A DNA stretch of 64,000 bases from Microbacterium sp. Bi121 (GTDB taxonomy: Bacteria > Actinomycetota > Actinomycetes > Actinomycetales > Microbacteriaceae). The position numbers were made by a program, and so were the translations under genes. Positions 1-8,687 of the stretch are shown here, piece by piece; position 1 is the stretch's first letter; every line of letters begins with the position of its first letter. The stretch is taken from contig NZ_CAKKLJ010000004.1 of assembly GCF_918698005.1 (NCBI RefSeq), positions 124,001 to 188,000 of the forward strand, in the 5' to 3' direction. The notes beneath the pieces are model-generated. The model made no database searches. It was not told the origin of the DNA and worked only from the letters and a program-made list of their open reading frames with translations.

Positions 1-265
1 GTTCGGCTGGGGGCCGCGCTTCCTGCACTCGACCGGCCAGTATCACAAGGGCGGCCCTGCGCAGGGTGTCTACCTGCAGATCCTGGAGCGCACCGACGTG
101 GATCTCGAGATCCCCGACCGGCCGTTCACGTTCGGCCAACTCATCCAGGCGCAGGCCGCCGGAGATGCCGCCGTGCTGGCCGAGCACGGGCGTCCGGTCG
201 TGTCGCTCACGATCACGGACGATTCCGCCGACGTGCTCGCGCTGTTCGAAGCAGCTCAGAAGTAG
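1..265 (+). CDS. pgi: glucose-6-phosphate isomerase, C-terminal end only (pgi)
   Basis: The window opens inside this gene; the last 87 codons are visible in frame from base 2 and end at TAG 263-265. The enzyme interconverts glucose 6-phosphate and fructose 6-phosphate in the cytoplasm. The visible part holds [16 protein letters not shown] followed by [18 protein letters not shown], which I recognise from the C-terminal region of actinobacterial Pgi and of Tal-Pgi fusions. Whether this is a stand-alone Pgi or a fusion cannot be told, because the upstream part is missing. It lies 49 bases before zwf in the same direction, the usual pentose-phosphate order in this group, so co-transcription is likely. 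Confidence 0.85.
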   Translation, partial: FGWGPRFLHSTGQYHKGGPAQGVYLQILERTDVDLEIPDRPFTFGQLIQAQAAGDAAVLAEHGRPVVSLTITDDSADVLALFEAAQK

Positions 266-314
266 TCCGAACTCTCTCGGACACCAGCCACCCCAACAGG
301 AGTACATCGCACTG

Positions 315-1862
315 ATGACTGTTCCCGTTTCACGCGGTCACAACCCGCTGCGTGACCCCGATGATCGTCGCCTGAACCGAATCGCAGGTCCCAGCGCTCT
401 GGTGATCTTCGGCGTGACAGGAGACTTGTCCCGCAAGAAGCTCATGCCAGCGGTCTACGACCTCGCGAACCGGGGGCTGCTGCCCCCTGGGTTCGCGCTG
501 GTCGGGTTCGCGCGACGCGACTGGGAGGACCAGGACTTCGCGCAGGTCGTGTACGAAGCGGTCAAGGAGCACGCTCGCACCGAGTTCCGCGAAGACACCT
601 GGAAGCAGCTCCTGCAGGGCATCCGGTTCGTCTCGGGCGAATTCGACAACCCCGAGTCGTTCCGCAAGCTCCGTGAGACCGTCGAGAAACTCGACGTCGA
701 ACGCGGCACCATGGGCAACCACGCGTACTACCTGTCGATCCCGCCGAAGGCCTTCCCGCTGGTCGCGAAGCAGCTCAAGGAGTCCGGCCTCGTCGGCGAG
801 GACCGCGGGGACGACCAGTGGCGTCGTGTGGTCATCGAGAAGCCGTTCGGACACGACCTGGATTCGGCGCGTGCGCTGAACGAAGCGCTGGAGGTCGCGT
901 TCCCTGCGGACTCGATCTTCCGCATCGACCATTACCTGGGCAAGGAGACGGTCCAGAACATCCTGGCGCTGCGCTTCGCGAACGCTCTGTACGAGCCGAT
1001 CTGGAACCGCAATTTCGTCGACCACGTGCAGATCACGATGGCCGAGGACATCGGCGTCGGCGGGCGTGCCGGCTACTACGACGGCATCGGCGCTGCGCGC
1101 GATGTCATCCAGAATCACCTGCTGCAGCTCCTCGCGCTCACCGCGATGGAGGAGCCGATCAGCCTCTCGGCCGAGAACCTGCGCGCTGAGAAGGAGAAGG
1201 TACTCGCCGCCGTCAAGCTCCCGGAGGACCTGTCTCTCGCCACAGCGCGCGGACAGTACGACGGCGGCTGGCAGGGCGGTCAGGAGGTCTGCGGCTTCCT
1301 CGAGGAGGACGGGATGAACCCGGAATCCATCACGGAGACCTACGCCGCCATCAAGCTCGAGATCGCGAACCGTCGCTGGGCCGGGGTCCCGTTCTACCTG
1401 CGCAGCGGCAAGCGGCTCGGACGCCGCGTCACGGAGATCGCCGTGGTGTTCCAGCGCGCACCGGAGCATCTGTTCGGGCGCGGCAACGCGTCCGAGCTCG
1501 GGCAGAACGCTCTCGTGATCCGCGTGCAGCCCGATGAGGGCGTCACGATCCGCTTCGGCTCGAAGGTCCCCGGCACGGGCACGAACGTGCGCGATGTCAC
1601 GATGGACTTCGGCTACGGGCACGCCTTCACCGAGGCCAGCCCCGAGGCCTACGAGCGCCTGATCCTCGACGTTCTGCTCGGCGACCCGCCGCTGTTCCCC
1701 CGCCATGAAGAGGTGGAGCTCAGCTGGAAGATCCTCGACCCCGTCGAGAAGTACTGGGCGGCCCAGGGGGGCCCGCTCGAGCAGTACGCACCCGGTTCCT
1801 GGGGCCCGGCATCCGCCGACGACCTGTTGGCCCGCGACGGACGAGTCTGGAGACGACCGTGA
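315..1862 (+). CDS. zwf: glucose-6-phosphate 1-dehydrogenase
   Basis: 515 residues. It oxidises glucose 6-phosphate to 6-phosphogluconolactone with NADP+, the entry step of the oxidative pentose phosphate pathway. Near residue 33 is the dinucleotide-binding [11 protein letters not shown] motif; the substrate and active-site signature RIDHYLGKE lies near residue 200; EKPFGHD sits just before it. Length is normal for the family. The reading frame is open upstream to base 66, but ATG 315 gives the family N-terminus and has an AACAGGAG ribosome-binding site about 12 bases before it. The stop overlaps the GTG start of opcA by four bases (GTGA), which implies translational coupling with its assembly factor. 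Confidence 0.97.
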   Translation: MTVPVSRGHNPLRDPDDRRLNRIAGPSALVIFGVTGDLSRKKLMPAVYDLANRGLLPPGFALVGFARRDWEDQDFAQVVYEAVKEHARTEFREDTWKQLLQGIRFVSGEFDNPESFRKLRETVEKLDVERGTMGNHAYYLSIPPKAFPLVAKQLKESGLVGEDRGDDQWRRVVIEKPFGHDLDSARALNEALEVAFPADSIFRIDHYLGKETVQNILALRFANALYEPIWNRNFVDHVQITMAEDIGVGGRAGYYDGIGAARDVIQNHLLQLLALTAMEEPISLSAENLRAEKEKVLAAVKLPEDLSLATARGQYDGGWQGGQEVCGFLEEDGMNPESITETYAAIKLEIANRRWAGVPFYLRSGKRLGRRVTEIAVVFQRAPEHLFGRGNASELGQNALVIRVQPDEGVTIRFGSKVPGTGTNVRDVTMDFGYGHAFTEASPEAYERLILDVLLGDPPLFPRHEEVELSWKILDPVEKYWAAQGGPLEQYAPGSWGPASADDLLARDGRVWRRP

Positions 1863-2794
1863 TCATCGACCTTCCCGACACGACCGTCAGTCAGGTCGCC
1901 AAGCAGCTCGTCAAGGTGCGCGAAGAGGGCGGCGCCGTCGCGCTCGGCCGCGTGCTCACCCTCGTGATCTCGGCCCGCAACGGTGTCGCGGAGGCCGCGA
2001 TCGACGCGGCCAACGACGCCTCTCGGGAGCACCCGATGCGCGTCATCGTCCTCACCACGGGTGAGGGCGAGGCTCGCTTGGACGCCCAGATCCGCATCGG
2101 CGGGGATGCCGGTGCCAGTGAGGTCGTCGTCCTCCAGGCGCACGGGGATGCCGCGAGCAACGAGGAGAGCCTGATCACGGGCCTGCTGCTGCCCGACGCC
2201 CCTGTCGTCGCATGGTGGCCGGACCAAGCGCCGACCGACCCCGCGGCATCCCCCCTCGGCCGCATCGCCCAACGTCGTATCACGGATGCCGCGACCACCC
2301 CCGACGTCCGCGACCGCTTGGATCTGCGCGGGCGCACCCATGCGCCCGGCGACACGGACCTCGCCTGGACGCGTCTGACGCACTGGCGCGAGCAGCTCGC
2401 CGCCGTCCTCGATCAACCGCCCTTCGAGACGGTCTCCGCCGTCGAGGTGCGCGGTGCAGCCGAGTCCCCCTCGACGGCGCTGCTGGCAGCCTGGCTGCGG
2501 CTGGCACTGAAGGTGCCGGTGCGCTGGTCGTACGAGGATCCCGCCCACTGGGCAGACGGCATCAAATCGGTGAGATTGTCCCGCGCCAGCGGCGACATCC
2601 TGCTCGAGCGTCCTGAGCCCGGGGTCGCCGTGCTCACCCAGCCCGATCAGCCGGATCACGATCTGGTGCTGCCTCGGCGAACGCTGCGGGAGTGCCTGGC
2701 GGAAGAGCTTCGCCGGCTCGACCCCGACGTGCTCTACGGCCGCGTCATCACCGAGGGGTGGGAGCAGCTCGGTCCGCCCGAGACGGTAGCGTAA
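1859..2794 (+). CDS. opcA: OpcA, glucose-6-phosphate dehydrogenase assembly protein
   Basis: 311 residues. OpcA is the actinobacterial and cyanobacterial partner needed for assembly or full activity of glucose-6-phosphate dehydrogenase. Recognised from the N-terminus [16 protein letters not shown], the block [18 protein letters not shown] near residue 115, and its position between zwf and pgl. The start is GTG 1859, inside the zwf stop, with a TGGAG site seven bases upstream. No catalytic motif is expected. Length is in the normal range. The gene ends five bases before the ATG of pgl, and its last codons contain the probable pgl promoter (TAGCGT at 2787-2792). Confidence 0.95.
   Translation: MIIDLPDTTVSQVAKQLVKVREEGGAVALGRVLTLVISARNGVAEAAIDAANDASREHPMRVIVLTTGEGEARLDAQIRIGGDAGASEVVVLQAHGDAASNEESLITGLLLPDAPVVAWWPDQAPTDPAASPLGRIAQRRITDAATTPDVRDRLDLRGRTHAPGDTDLAWTRLTHWREQLAAVLDQPPFETVSAVEVRGAAESPSTALLAAWLRLALKVPVRWSYEDPAHWADGIKSVRLSRASGDILLERPEPGVAVLTQPDQPDHDLVLPRRTLRECLAEELRRLDPDVLYGRVITEGWEQLGPPETVA
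2787..2792 (+). promoter_or_regulatory. -10 element of a leaderless pgl promoter
   Basis: TAGCGT lies seven bases before the pgl ATG, inside the last codons of opcA. That spacing puts the transcription start at the A of ATG, so pgl may also be made as a leaderless mRNA from its own promoter besides read-through from zwf-opcA. No good -35 box is visible. Inference from spacing only. Confidence 0.45.
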
Positions 2795-2799
2795 GGCGC

Positions 2800-3579
2800 A
2801 TGGAACCAGCTCTCGCCGACAAAGTCGTCGTCATCGAGTCGACCTCGGCAGCCGTGGCCGACCGTGTCGCCGACCGATTCCTCACCCGTGTCAAGGCGCG
2901 CACACGCAACGGGCGCATCGCGCACGTGGCGCTCACGGGCGGCTCGATGAGCGGAACGGTGCTGCAGGCCATCGCCCAGCATCCGAAGACCCCGTTGATC
3001 GACTGGTCGCTGGTGCACTTCTGGTGGGGCGATGAGCGCTTCGTCCCCGCCGGTGACGACGATCGGAACGCACTGCAGGCCCGTCGTGCTCTGCTCGACC
3101 GCATCGACGTGCCCGCCGAGAACATCCACGAGATGGCAGCCGCCGACGGCGGACTCACGCTCGATGAGGCGGCCGTCGCATACGCCGCGGAGCTCGCGCG
3201 CTTCGGCACCGACGACGACCCGTGGCCGTCGTTCGCCGTGTGCTTCCTCGGCGTCGGCGCCGATGGACATGTCGCCTCGCTCTTCCCCGACCGGATCGAG
3301 GTCACGGTGGCGGATGCCGCTGTGCTCCCTGTTCGCGACTCCCCGAAGCCTCCGGCGGAGCGGATCACGCTCACTCGTCCGGTGATCAATACGTCGAAGC
3401 GCGTGTGGCTGGTGCTCACCGGGGCCGACAAGGCCTCGGCCCTCGGCCTCGCGCTGGCCGGCGCCAGCTACACCAACGTGCCGGCGGCAGGCGCCAAGGG
3501 ACGCAAGCGCACGGTGTTCTTCGTCGACGAGGCCGCAGCCGCAGAGGTCCCGGAGGACCTCATCGACCAGAGCTACTGA
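2800..3579 (+). CDS. pgl: 6-phosphogluconolactonase
   Basis: 259 residues, DevB/SOL family. It hydrolyses 6-phosphogluconolactone to 6-phosphogluconate, the step after Zwf. Motifs: LTGGSMSG near residue 46, HFWWGDERFVP near residue 72, and GVGADGHVASLFP near residue 155. The frame is open further upstream, but ATG 2800 is the family start; it follows the opcA stop by five bases and a TANNNT box by seven. The 3' end overlaps the convergent membrane-protein gene by seven bases. Confidence 0.94.
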   Translation: MEPALADKVVVIESTSAAVADRVADRFLTRVKARTRNGRIAHVALTGGSMSGTVLQAIAQHPKTPLIDWSLVHFWWGDERFVPAGDDDRNALQARRALLDRIDVPAENIHEMAAADGGLTLDEAAVAYAAELARFGTDDDPWPSFAVCFLGVGADGHVASLFPDRIEVTVADAAVLPVRDSPKPPAERITLTRPVINTSKRVWLVLTGADKASALGLALAGASYTNVPAAGAKGRKRTVFFVDEAAAAEVPEDLIDQSY

Positions 3580-4592
3580 TCGCGCTCTGAGGCCGGCTTG
3601 CCGTCGGGCATCGCCTGACCGTCGCTGCCGCGTGCGATCCCGAGCTCCTGGCTCTCACTGAGCACCTGCGGGTGGTAGCGGGCGAGCCCGACGACACCCC
3701 ACACCGCCACGGCTCCGATCGCCACGAAGGCGACCAGCGCCCACACCGGCGCGGCTGCCGCCTCGCCGAGCACGACGATGCCGATGACGACCGCGACGAT
3801 CGGATCCACGACGGTGAGACCGGCGATGACGAGATCAGGGGGGCCCGAGCTGTAGGCGGTCTGCACGAAGTACGCGCCCACGGCGGCCGCGGCGATCAGG
3901 GCGATGACGCAGACGAGGGTCAGCCAGTCGAAGTTCTCGGCCTGCAGCCGCTTGATGATCACCTTGGCGAGCGTGGCGACGAAACCGTAGAGGACCCCGG
4001 CGCCGATCACGTAGAACAGCGCCCGCATGCGGTGCCGCAGGATCAACCAGCACGCGCCGAGGATGATGATCACCACGAGCAGCGTCGTGAGGATCACGAA
4101 CAGGTTCTCGGTCGTGACGTCCTTCTCCGTGGCGAAGATGGCGGCGAGGAAGACGAAGAGGAAGATGCCGCCGACGCAGGCCAAGATCGAGGTGAGGGAT
4201 CGCCTGGTGGGCGCGTGTCCTGAGACGCGGGCGTTGAGGAGGGTCGTCATCACCAGAGCGATCGCGCCGAGGGGCTGGACGACGATCAGGGGTGCGATGG
4301 CGAGAGCCGACAGCTGACAGATGATCGCGAGACCCAGCATCAGGGTCCCCAGGATCCAGGAGGGACGCGTGAGCAGCGCCCTGATCTGATGCCACGTGAG
4401 TCCGGTCGCTCCGTCTGCGCCGCTCAGACGCTCGACTTTGGTGACGCCCCTGTGCTGGTACTGGGCGCCGAGCGACATGAACACGGCTCCGGCGAGGGCG
4501 AGCGGGATGCCGAGCAGCAGCGCCGGGTTCTGGAATGCCCCGACCAGCTGATCGCTGACCTCGTCAACAGACATCCATACCCCCGCGCTCAC
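3573..4592 (-). CDS. DMT/NIPA-like multispanning membrane transporter
   Basis: 339 residues with about nine hydrophobic segments and no signal peptide. The N-terminal stretch LLLGIPLALAGAVFMSLGAQ and the overall two-halves layout resemble the drug/metabolite transporter superfamily, especially the NIPA-like branch associated with magnesium transport in eukaryotes; the bacterial substrate is not known to me. The C-terminal 35 residues are polar and probably cytoplasmic. A second ATG six codons in (4574) is an equally good start. It is divergent from def with a 43-base gap and convergent with pgl, so it stands alone as a transcription unit. Confidence 0.7.
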   Translation of the reverse strand: MSAGVWMSVDEVSDQLVGAFQNPALLLGIPLALAGAVFMSLGAQYQHRGVTKVERLSGADGATGLTWHQIRALLTRPSWILGTLMLGLAIICQLSALAIAPLIVVQPLGAIALVMTTLLNARVSGHAPTRRSLTSILACVGGIFLFVFLAAIFATEKDVTTENLFVILTTLLVVIIILGACWLILRHRMRALFYVIGAGVLYGFVATLAKVIIKRLQAENFDWLTLVCVIALIAAAAVGAYFVQTAYSSGPPDLVIAGLTVVDPIVAVVIGIVVLGEAAAAPVWALVAFVAIGAVAVWGVVGLARYHPQVLSESQELGIARGSDGQAMPDGKPASERDQ

Positions 4593-4623
4593 AGTAGAAC
4601 CTTACCCGCCACCGCGCGGCCAG

Positions 4624-4629
4624 TAGGGT
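4624..4629 (+). promoter_or_regulatory. -10 element of a leaderless def promoter
   Basis: TAGGGT is followed by exactly six bases and then the GTG start of def, so transcription would start at the start codon. There is no Shine-Dalgarno sequence before the GTG, in keeping with a leaderless mRNA. Confidence 0.5.
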
Positions 4630-4635
4630 TGTGGC

Positions 4636-5202
4636 GTGGCTGTTCTTCCGATTCGCATCATGGGCGATCCCGTCCTGCACTCCCCCGCCTCCCCTGTCGA
4701 AGAGATCACGGACGAGATCCGGACGCTCGTCGCCGACATGTTCGAGACGATGGATGCCGCCCCCGGTGTGGGCCTCGCCGCCCCGCAGGTCGGTGAACCG
4801 CTGCGCATCTACACCTACTCGTACGTCGATGACGACGACAACCCGTGGCGCGGTGTGATCATCAACCCGGTGCTGTGGATGTCGCCGCCCGAACCTGGTT
4901 CCCCCGACCCGGAGGAGGAGTCGGAGGGGTGCCTGTCCTTCCCCGGGGAGCGTTTCGCCCTGCGCAGGGCCGAGCGGGCACTCGTGACCGGGGTCGACCT
5001 GGACGGCGCCGACGTGCGCATCGAGGTCGACGGGTGGCGCGCGCGGATCATGCAGCACGAGTTCGACCACCTCGACGGGATCCTCTACATCGACCGGCTC
5101 GACGACGGCGACTGGAAGACCGTGCAGAAGATCGCACGCAAGCGCGGCTGGGGGCGCCCTGGGGCCAGTTGGGTGCCTGGGGTGGATGACCTCGAGGGAT
5201 AG
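4636..5202 (+). CDS. def: peptide deformylase
   Basis: 188 residues. It removes the formyl group from the N-terminal methionine of new proteins in the cytoplasm. All three metal-site motifs are present: GVGLAAPQ (motif 1) near residue 42, EGCLSFPG (motif 2, metal-ligand Cys) near residue 98, and HEFDHLDG (motif 3, the HExxH-type metal site; in this copy HEFDH) near residue 140. The GTG start at 4636 agrees with the -10 box six bases upstream. It is divergent from the DMT-like gene and followed by a lipoprotein gene 58 bases downstream that has its own ribosome-binding site. Confidence 0.96.
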   Translation: MAVLPIRIMGDPVLHSPASPVEEITDEIRTLVADMFETMDAAPGVGLAAPQVGEPLRIYTYSYVDDDDNPWRGVIINPVLWMSPPEPGSPDPEEESEGCLSFPGERFALRRAERALVTGVDLDGADVRIEVDGWRARIMQHEFDHLDGILYIDRLDDGDWKTVQKIARKRGWGRPGASWVPGVDDLEG

Positions 5203-5260
5203 GCTGTGCACGGGCGATTCACAGGTTCGCCTTTCACACCTTCCGGAGGGGAACACCAAC

Positions 5261-5800
5261 ATGAAGACGGGCACGAAGCGCACACTGGCGCTCGCAGGCT
5301 CTGCCTTGGCTCTGAGCCTGGCGCTCACCGGCTGCAGCGCTCTCAGCGGCATCCTGGGCGGCGGCAACGACGCGCAGCGCGACGATGACGGCAACGTCAC
5401 CGAGGGCGCGAACATCGACATCTTCTCGCTGAAGGTCGGCGACTGCATGCCCGCTTCCGACTCGAGCGGCGAGATCACGGACGCCGACGTGGTCCCCTGC
5501 TCCGAGCCGCACACCGATGAGGTGTTCTACGAGTTCGAGCTCGCGGACGGCGACCTCCCCAGCGACGACGAGATCCAGGCCGAGGTCGAGGCCCAGTGCA
5601 TCCCCGCCTTCGGCGAGTTCGTGGGGACAGAGTGGGCGGATTCGGCCCTCGACTTCTGGTGGATCACCCCGACCGAGGCGACGTGGACCCAGGCGAACGA
5701 TCGCCTCGTGCAGTGCGTCATCTATCAGCCCGACCCCGCCGACACGACCGGCCAGACACAGCTCGAGGTCACCGGCTCGCTCGCGGGCACCGGTCTCTGA
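5261..5800 (+). CDS. septum-formation-family lipoprotein
   Basis: 179 residues. It has a lipoprotein signal peptide with the lipobox LALTGC (Cys near residue 26), so the mature protein should be anchored to the outer face of the membrane. After an acidic linker comes a domain with FSLKVGDCM, VPCSEPHTDEVF and TWTQANDRLVQCV, which matches the actinobacterial 'septum formation' domain by eye; paired cysteines suggest disulfides. The molecular role is not established. The start ATG 5261 is fixed by a strong GGAGGGG site 10 bases upstream. A perfect terminator hairpin follows 37 bases after the stop. Confidence 0.75.
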   Translation: MKTGTKRTLALAGSALALSLALTGCSALSGILGGGNDAQRDDDGNVTEGANIDIFSLKVGDCMPASDSSGEITDADVVPCSEPHTDEVFYEFELADGDLPSDDEIQAEVEAQCIPAFGEFVGTEWADSALDFWWITPTEATWTQANDRLVQCVIYQPDPADTTGQTQLEVTGSLAGTGL

Positions 5801-5837
5801 GACACGCGCCTCCGCCCGCGTGAGCGGTAGCGGGAAT

Positions 5838-5872
5838 GCAGAAGGCCCCGTCATGACGACGGGGCCTTCTGC
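5838..5872. terminator. bidirectional rho-independent-type hairpin
   Basis: A perfect 15-bp inverted repeat (GCAGAAGGCCCCGTC and its complement) with a five-base loop lies between the lipoprotein gene and the oppositely oriented tRNA-Asn gene. It has no strong T-run, as is common in high-GC genomes, and it can serve both strands. Confidence 0.85.
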
Positions 5873-5874
5873 AT

Positions 5875-5950
5875 TGGCTCCCCGGCTTGGACTCGAACCA
5901 AGAACCTGCCGGTTAACAGCCGGCTGCTCTGCCAATTGAGCTACCGAGGA
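5875..5950 (-). tRNA. tRNA-Asn (anticodon GTT)
   Basis: A 73-base cloverleaf plus an encoded CCA. The acceptor stem TCCTCGG pairs with CCGGGGA (one G-T pair), the discriminator base is G, the anticodon loop is CTGTTAA with GTT at 5915-5917 on the minus strand, and the T-arm carries GGTTCGAGTCC. The gene points towards the terminator at 5838-5872. Confidence 0.97.
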
Positions 5951-6045
5951 ATGTGCCCCGCTGTGCGGCGCAACCCCACTAGCTTAGCAAACTCCGAACG
6001 GTGCACGTGACATCGGGCGTCCCCGCCGGGCGTGTCATCCGCGGG

Positions 6046-6822
6046 TCAGCGTCCGCGCGATTCCGCTTCCGCGTTCGGCACCCAGAGAAGATCCTTGCCG
6101 ACGCCTCGCGCGACGACGTGACCGCCCTTGAGCATGAGTGTCTCGGCATTGAGCTCGCGGATGAACGCCGCGTCGTTCGTCACGAGCAGCGCGCCCATCC
6201 CCTGCTCCTTGCGACGACGGGTGATCGCGTCGAACACCACCGGCCGCACCTCGAGGTCGAGGTTGGCGAGCGGCTCGTCCGCGATCAGCACCTTCGGCTC
6301 GAGCACGAACGCCCTGGCGATCGCGACGCGCTGGCGCATGCCCGCGCTCAGCTCGTAGGGGAACTTCGCGGCAGCGCCGAGCGGCAGATGCAGCTCGTCG
6401 AGCAGCGTCGCGATGCGAATGGACAGCGCCCTGCTGTTGACCCGCTTCTCACGGATCAGGATGGGTTCAGCGATCGCGTCGCTGACGGTGAGCGTCGGCG
6501 GCAGGTTCGCCCCGGCACCCTGCGGGATGTACCCGGTCAGGTAGGTCAGCTCGCGGTGCCGCCGACCTGGTTTGCGCACATTCACGCCGCACACCTCGGC
6601 CGTGCCGCCGACGATCCGAACCGACGGATCAGTGGAGCCAGCCAGCGCAGCCACCAGAGTCGACTTGCCGGAACCTGTCGGGCCGGCGACACAGATCAGC
6701 TCTCCTGACGGCAGCGCGAACGTCACGCCGTCGACCGCACGCGTGGGGGCGCTGTGTCCGATTCGATCGATCACGAGATCGGAGCAGTCGATGAGGAAGG
6801 CGGAGTCGTGTCTGCGAGACAT
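6046..6822 (-). CDS. orphan ABC transporter ATP-binding protein
   Basis: 258 residues with a complete ABC ATPase domain: Walker A GPTGSGKST near residue 47, a Q-loop in IPQGAGANLPP, a degenerate signature LSAGMRQR near residue 160, and Walker B VLIADEP. The closest overall feel is the peptide/nickel import ATPase class, but no permease or binding protein gene is adjacent. It starts 14 bases after the dnaG stop, so it is probably the last gene of the dusB-dgt-dnaG run. The substrate cannot be inferred. Confidence 0.75.
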   Translation of the reverse strand: MSRRHDSAFLIDCSDLVIDRIGHSAPTRAVDGVTFALPSGELICVAGPTGSGKSTLVAALAGSTDPSVRIVGGTAEVCGVNVRKPGRRHRELTYLTGYIPQGAGANLPPTLTVSDAIAEPILIREKRVNSRALSIRIATLLDELHLPLGAAAKFPYELSAGMRQRVAIARAFVLEPKVLIADEPLANLDLEVRPVVFDAITRRRKEQGMGALLVTNDAAFIRELNAETLMLKGGHVVARGVGKDLLWVPNAEAESRGR

Positions 6823-6836
6823 TCCCCCATCCTCTC

Positions 6837-8687
6837 CTACGACTCGGCGAAGCGCTGACGCTCGGCGTCGATGTCGCGCAGTCGGACCCGCAGGGCGCGC
6901 CCGCCGTCGGAGTCGGCAGGGACGCGCTGGATCGCCCCGAGGAGCTCCTGCTTCTCACGCTCGAGTCCTCGGACGATCATGCGCCGCGAGAGATCAGCCG
7001 TCGAAGCGACGGCTCCCGCCTCGTCCTTGGCGGGGAACGGGCTCATGAGCAGCTCCCCCGCCAGCGATCGGTACGGCTCTCGGACGGCGTTTACGGCATC
7101 CATCGCCCACCCGACACGTGTGCGGTCGGGGACGGCGGCGATCGTCTCGCGGATCGCCTCGAGCGCCGGATGCCGGAAGGGCGCTCCCAGCGCACGCGAC
7201 AGCATCGCCTGGTCGACTTGGTGACCGTACTGCAGCGCTCCCATGATGATGCCGCGCTCGGCGGCGACGTCGGCGGTCCTCGGGAGGCTGGCGAGTGTCA
7301 CAGCGGGCACGGCTGATCTCTCCGGCTGCTGCGGTGCCGCATCCTGCTTCGGCTTCGCGGTGCTCGCACCTCTGGCCGCGCGCTCGACCTCGGCGTGCAC
7401 CTCGGTCGGATCCATGCCCAGACGACGGGCGAGTACGCGCTCGTACCCTGGGCGAAGCAGCCGATCGCGGATCTCGGCGACGATCGGGGCGGCTGCGCGC
7501 AGCGCGCCGACCTGTCCCTCGACGGTTGCGAGGTCGAAAGCGGCGAGCTTGCGATCGATGGCGAACTCGAACATCGGCACCTTTGCGCCCATGAGGCCGC
7601 GCACTGCGGCATCTCCTCGCTGAAGACGCAGGTCGCACGGGTCGAGACCATCAGGGGCGACGGCCACGAAGGTCTGAGCGTTAAACCGGTCGTCCTCACT
7701 GAACGCGCGGAGGGCCGCCTTCTGACCGGCTTCGTCACCGTCGAAGGTGAAGACGACCTCGCCGGAGCTCGAGTCGTCGCCCATCACCCGGCGCAGCACC
7801 TTGATGTGCTCGGATCCGAACGCCGTGCCGCAGGTCGCGATGGCCGTGGTGACGCCGGCAAGGTGGCAGGCCATGACGTCTGTGTATCCCTCGACCACGA
7901 CGACGCGGCGAGGGTCGCCGCGTGAGATGTCGCGCTTGGCGAGATCGAGGCCGTAGAGAACCTGGGCCTTCTTGTAGATGATCGTCTCAGGGGTGTTCAG
8001 GTACTTCGGCCCCTGATCGTCGTCGTACAGCTTGCGGGCGCCGAACCCGATGGTCTGTCCTGTGACGTCGCGGATCGGCCACACCAGGCGACCGCGGAAC
8101 CGATCGTAGACGCCGCGCTGCCCCTGCGACACGAGTCCGGCGGCGAGAAGCTCATCACGGGTGAAGCCCTGCGCGGTGAGCGCCTTCATCATCGCGTCCC
8201 AGCCGCGCGGAGCGTAGCCGACGCCGAAGTGCGCCGCCGCCCCAGCATCGAAACCGCGTTCGCCGAGGAACCGGCGCCCCGTCTCGGCCTCGCCGCTGAG
8301 GAGCTGACCGCGGAAGAACTCGGCGGCGGCCGTGTTCGCGGCGTACAGGCGGCTGCGGCCACTGGTCTCGGGCGCGGCTCCCCCGTCTTCGTAGTGCAGC
8401 GCGTAGCCCAGGCGACCGGCGAGGCGCTCGACGGCCTCTGTGAAGCTCACGTGGTCCATCGCGCGCAGGAACGAGTAGACGTCGCCGGATTCACCGCAGC
8501 CGAAGCAGTGGTAGTAACCGACCTGCGGTCGGACGTGGAAGCTCGGGCTCTTCTCGTCGTGGAACGGGCACAGCCCCTTCATCGATCCGACGCCTGCGGA
8601 CTTCAACGCGACGCGTTCGCCCACGATGTCCGCGATGTTGGTGCGGGATTTGACCTCGTCGACGTCGGCCTGGCGGATGCGGGGCAT
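6837..8687 (-). CDS. dnaG: DNA primase
   Basis: 616 residues. It makes RNA primers at the replication fork. Domains in order: the N-terminal zinc-binding domain with C40-x2-H43 and C61-x2-C64; the catalytic core with the TOPRIM motifs VVVVEGYTD near residue 265 and FDGDEAG about 50 residues later; then a C-terminal helicase-binding region of about 180 residues starting after the low-complexity stretch around KPKQDAAPQQPE. The frame is open upstream, but ATG 8687 gives the conserved start MPRIRQADVDEVK and overlaps the dgt stop by one base (TGATG), indicating coupling. Confidence 0.97.
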   Translation of the reverse strand: MPRIRQADVDEVKSRTNIADIVGERVALKSAGVGSMKGLCPFHDEKSPSFHVRPQVGYYHCFGCGESGDVYSFLRAMDHVSFTEAVERLAGRLGYALHYEDGGAAPETSGRSRLYAANTAAAEFFRGQLLSGEAETGRRFLGERGFDAGAAAHFGVGYAPRGWDAMMKALTAQGFTRDELLAAGLVSQGQRGVYDRFRGRLVWPIRDVTGQTIGFGARKLYDDDQGPKYLNTPETIIYKKAQVLYGLDLAKRDISRGDPRRVVVVEGYTDVMACHLAGVTTAIATCGTAFGSEHIKVLRRVMGDDSSSGEVVFTFDGDEAGQKAALRAFSEDDRFNAQTFVAVAPDGLDPCDLRLQRGDAAVRGLMGAKVPMFEFAIDRKLAAFDLATVEGQVGALRAAAPIVAEIRDRLLRPGYERVLARRLGMDPTEVHAEVERAARGASTAKPKQDAAPQQPERSAVPAVTLASLPRTADVAAERGIIMGALQYGHQVDQAMLSRALGAPFRHPALEAIRETIAAVPDRTRVGWAMDAVNAVREPYRSLAGELLMSPFPAKDEAGAVASTADLSRRMIVRGLEREKQELLGAIQRVPADSDGGRALRVRLRDIDAERQRFAES

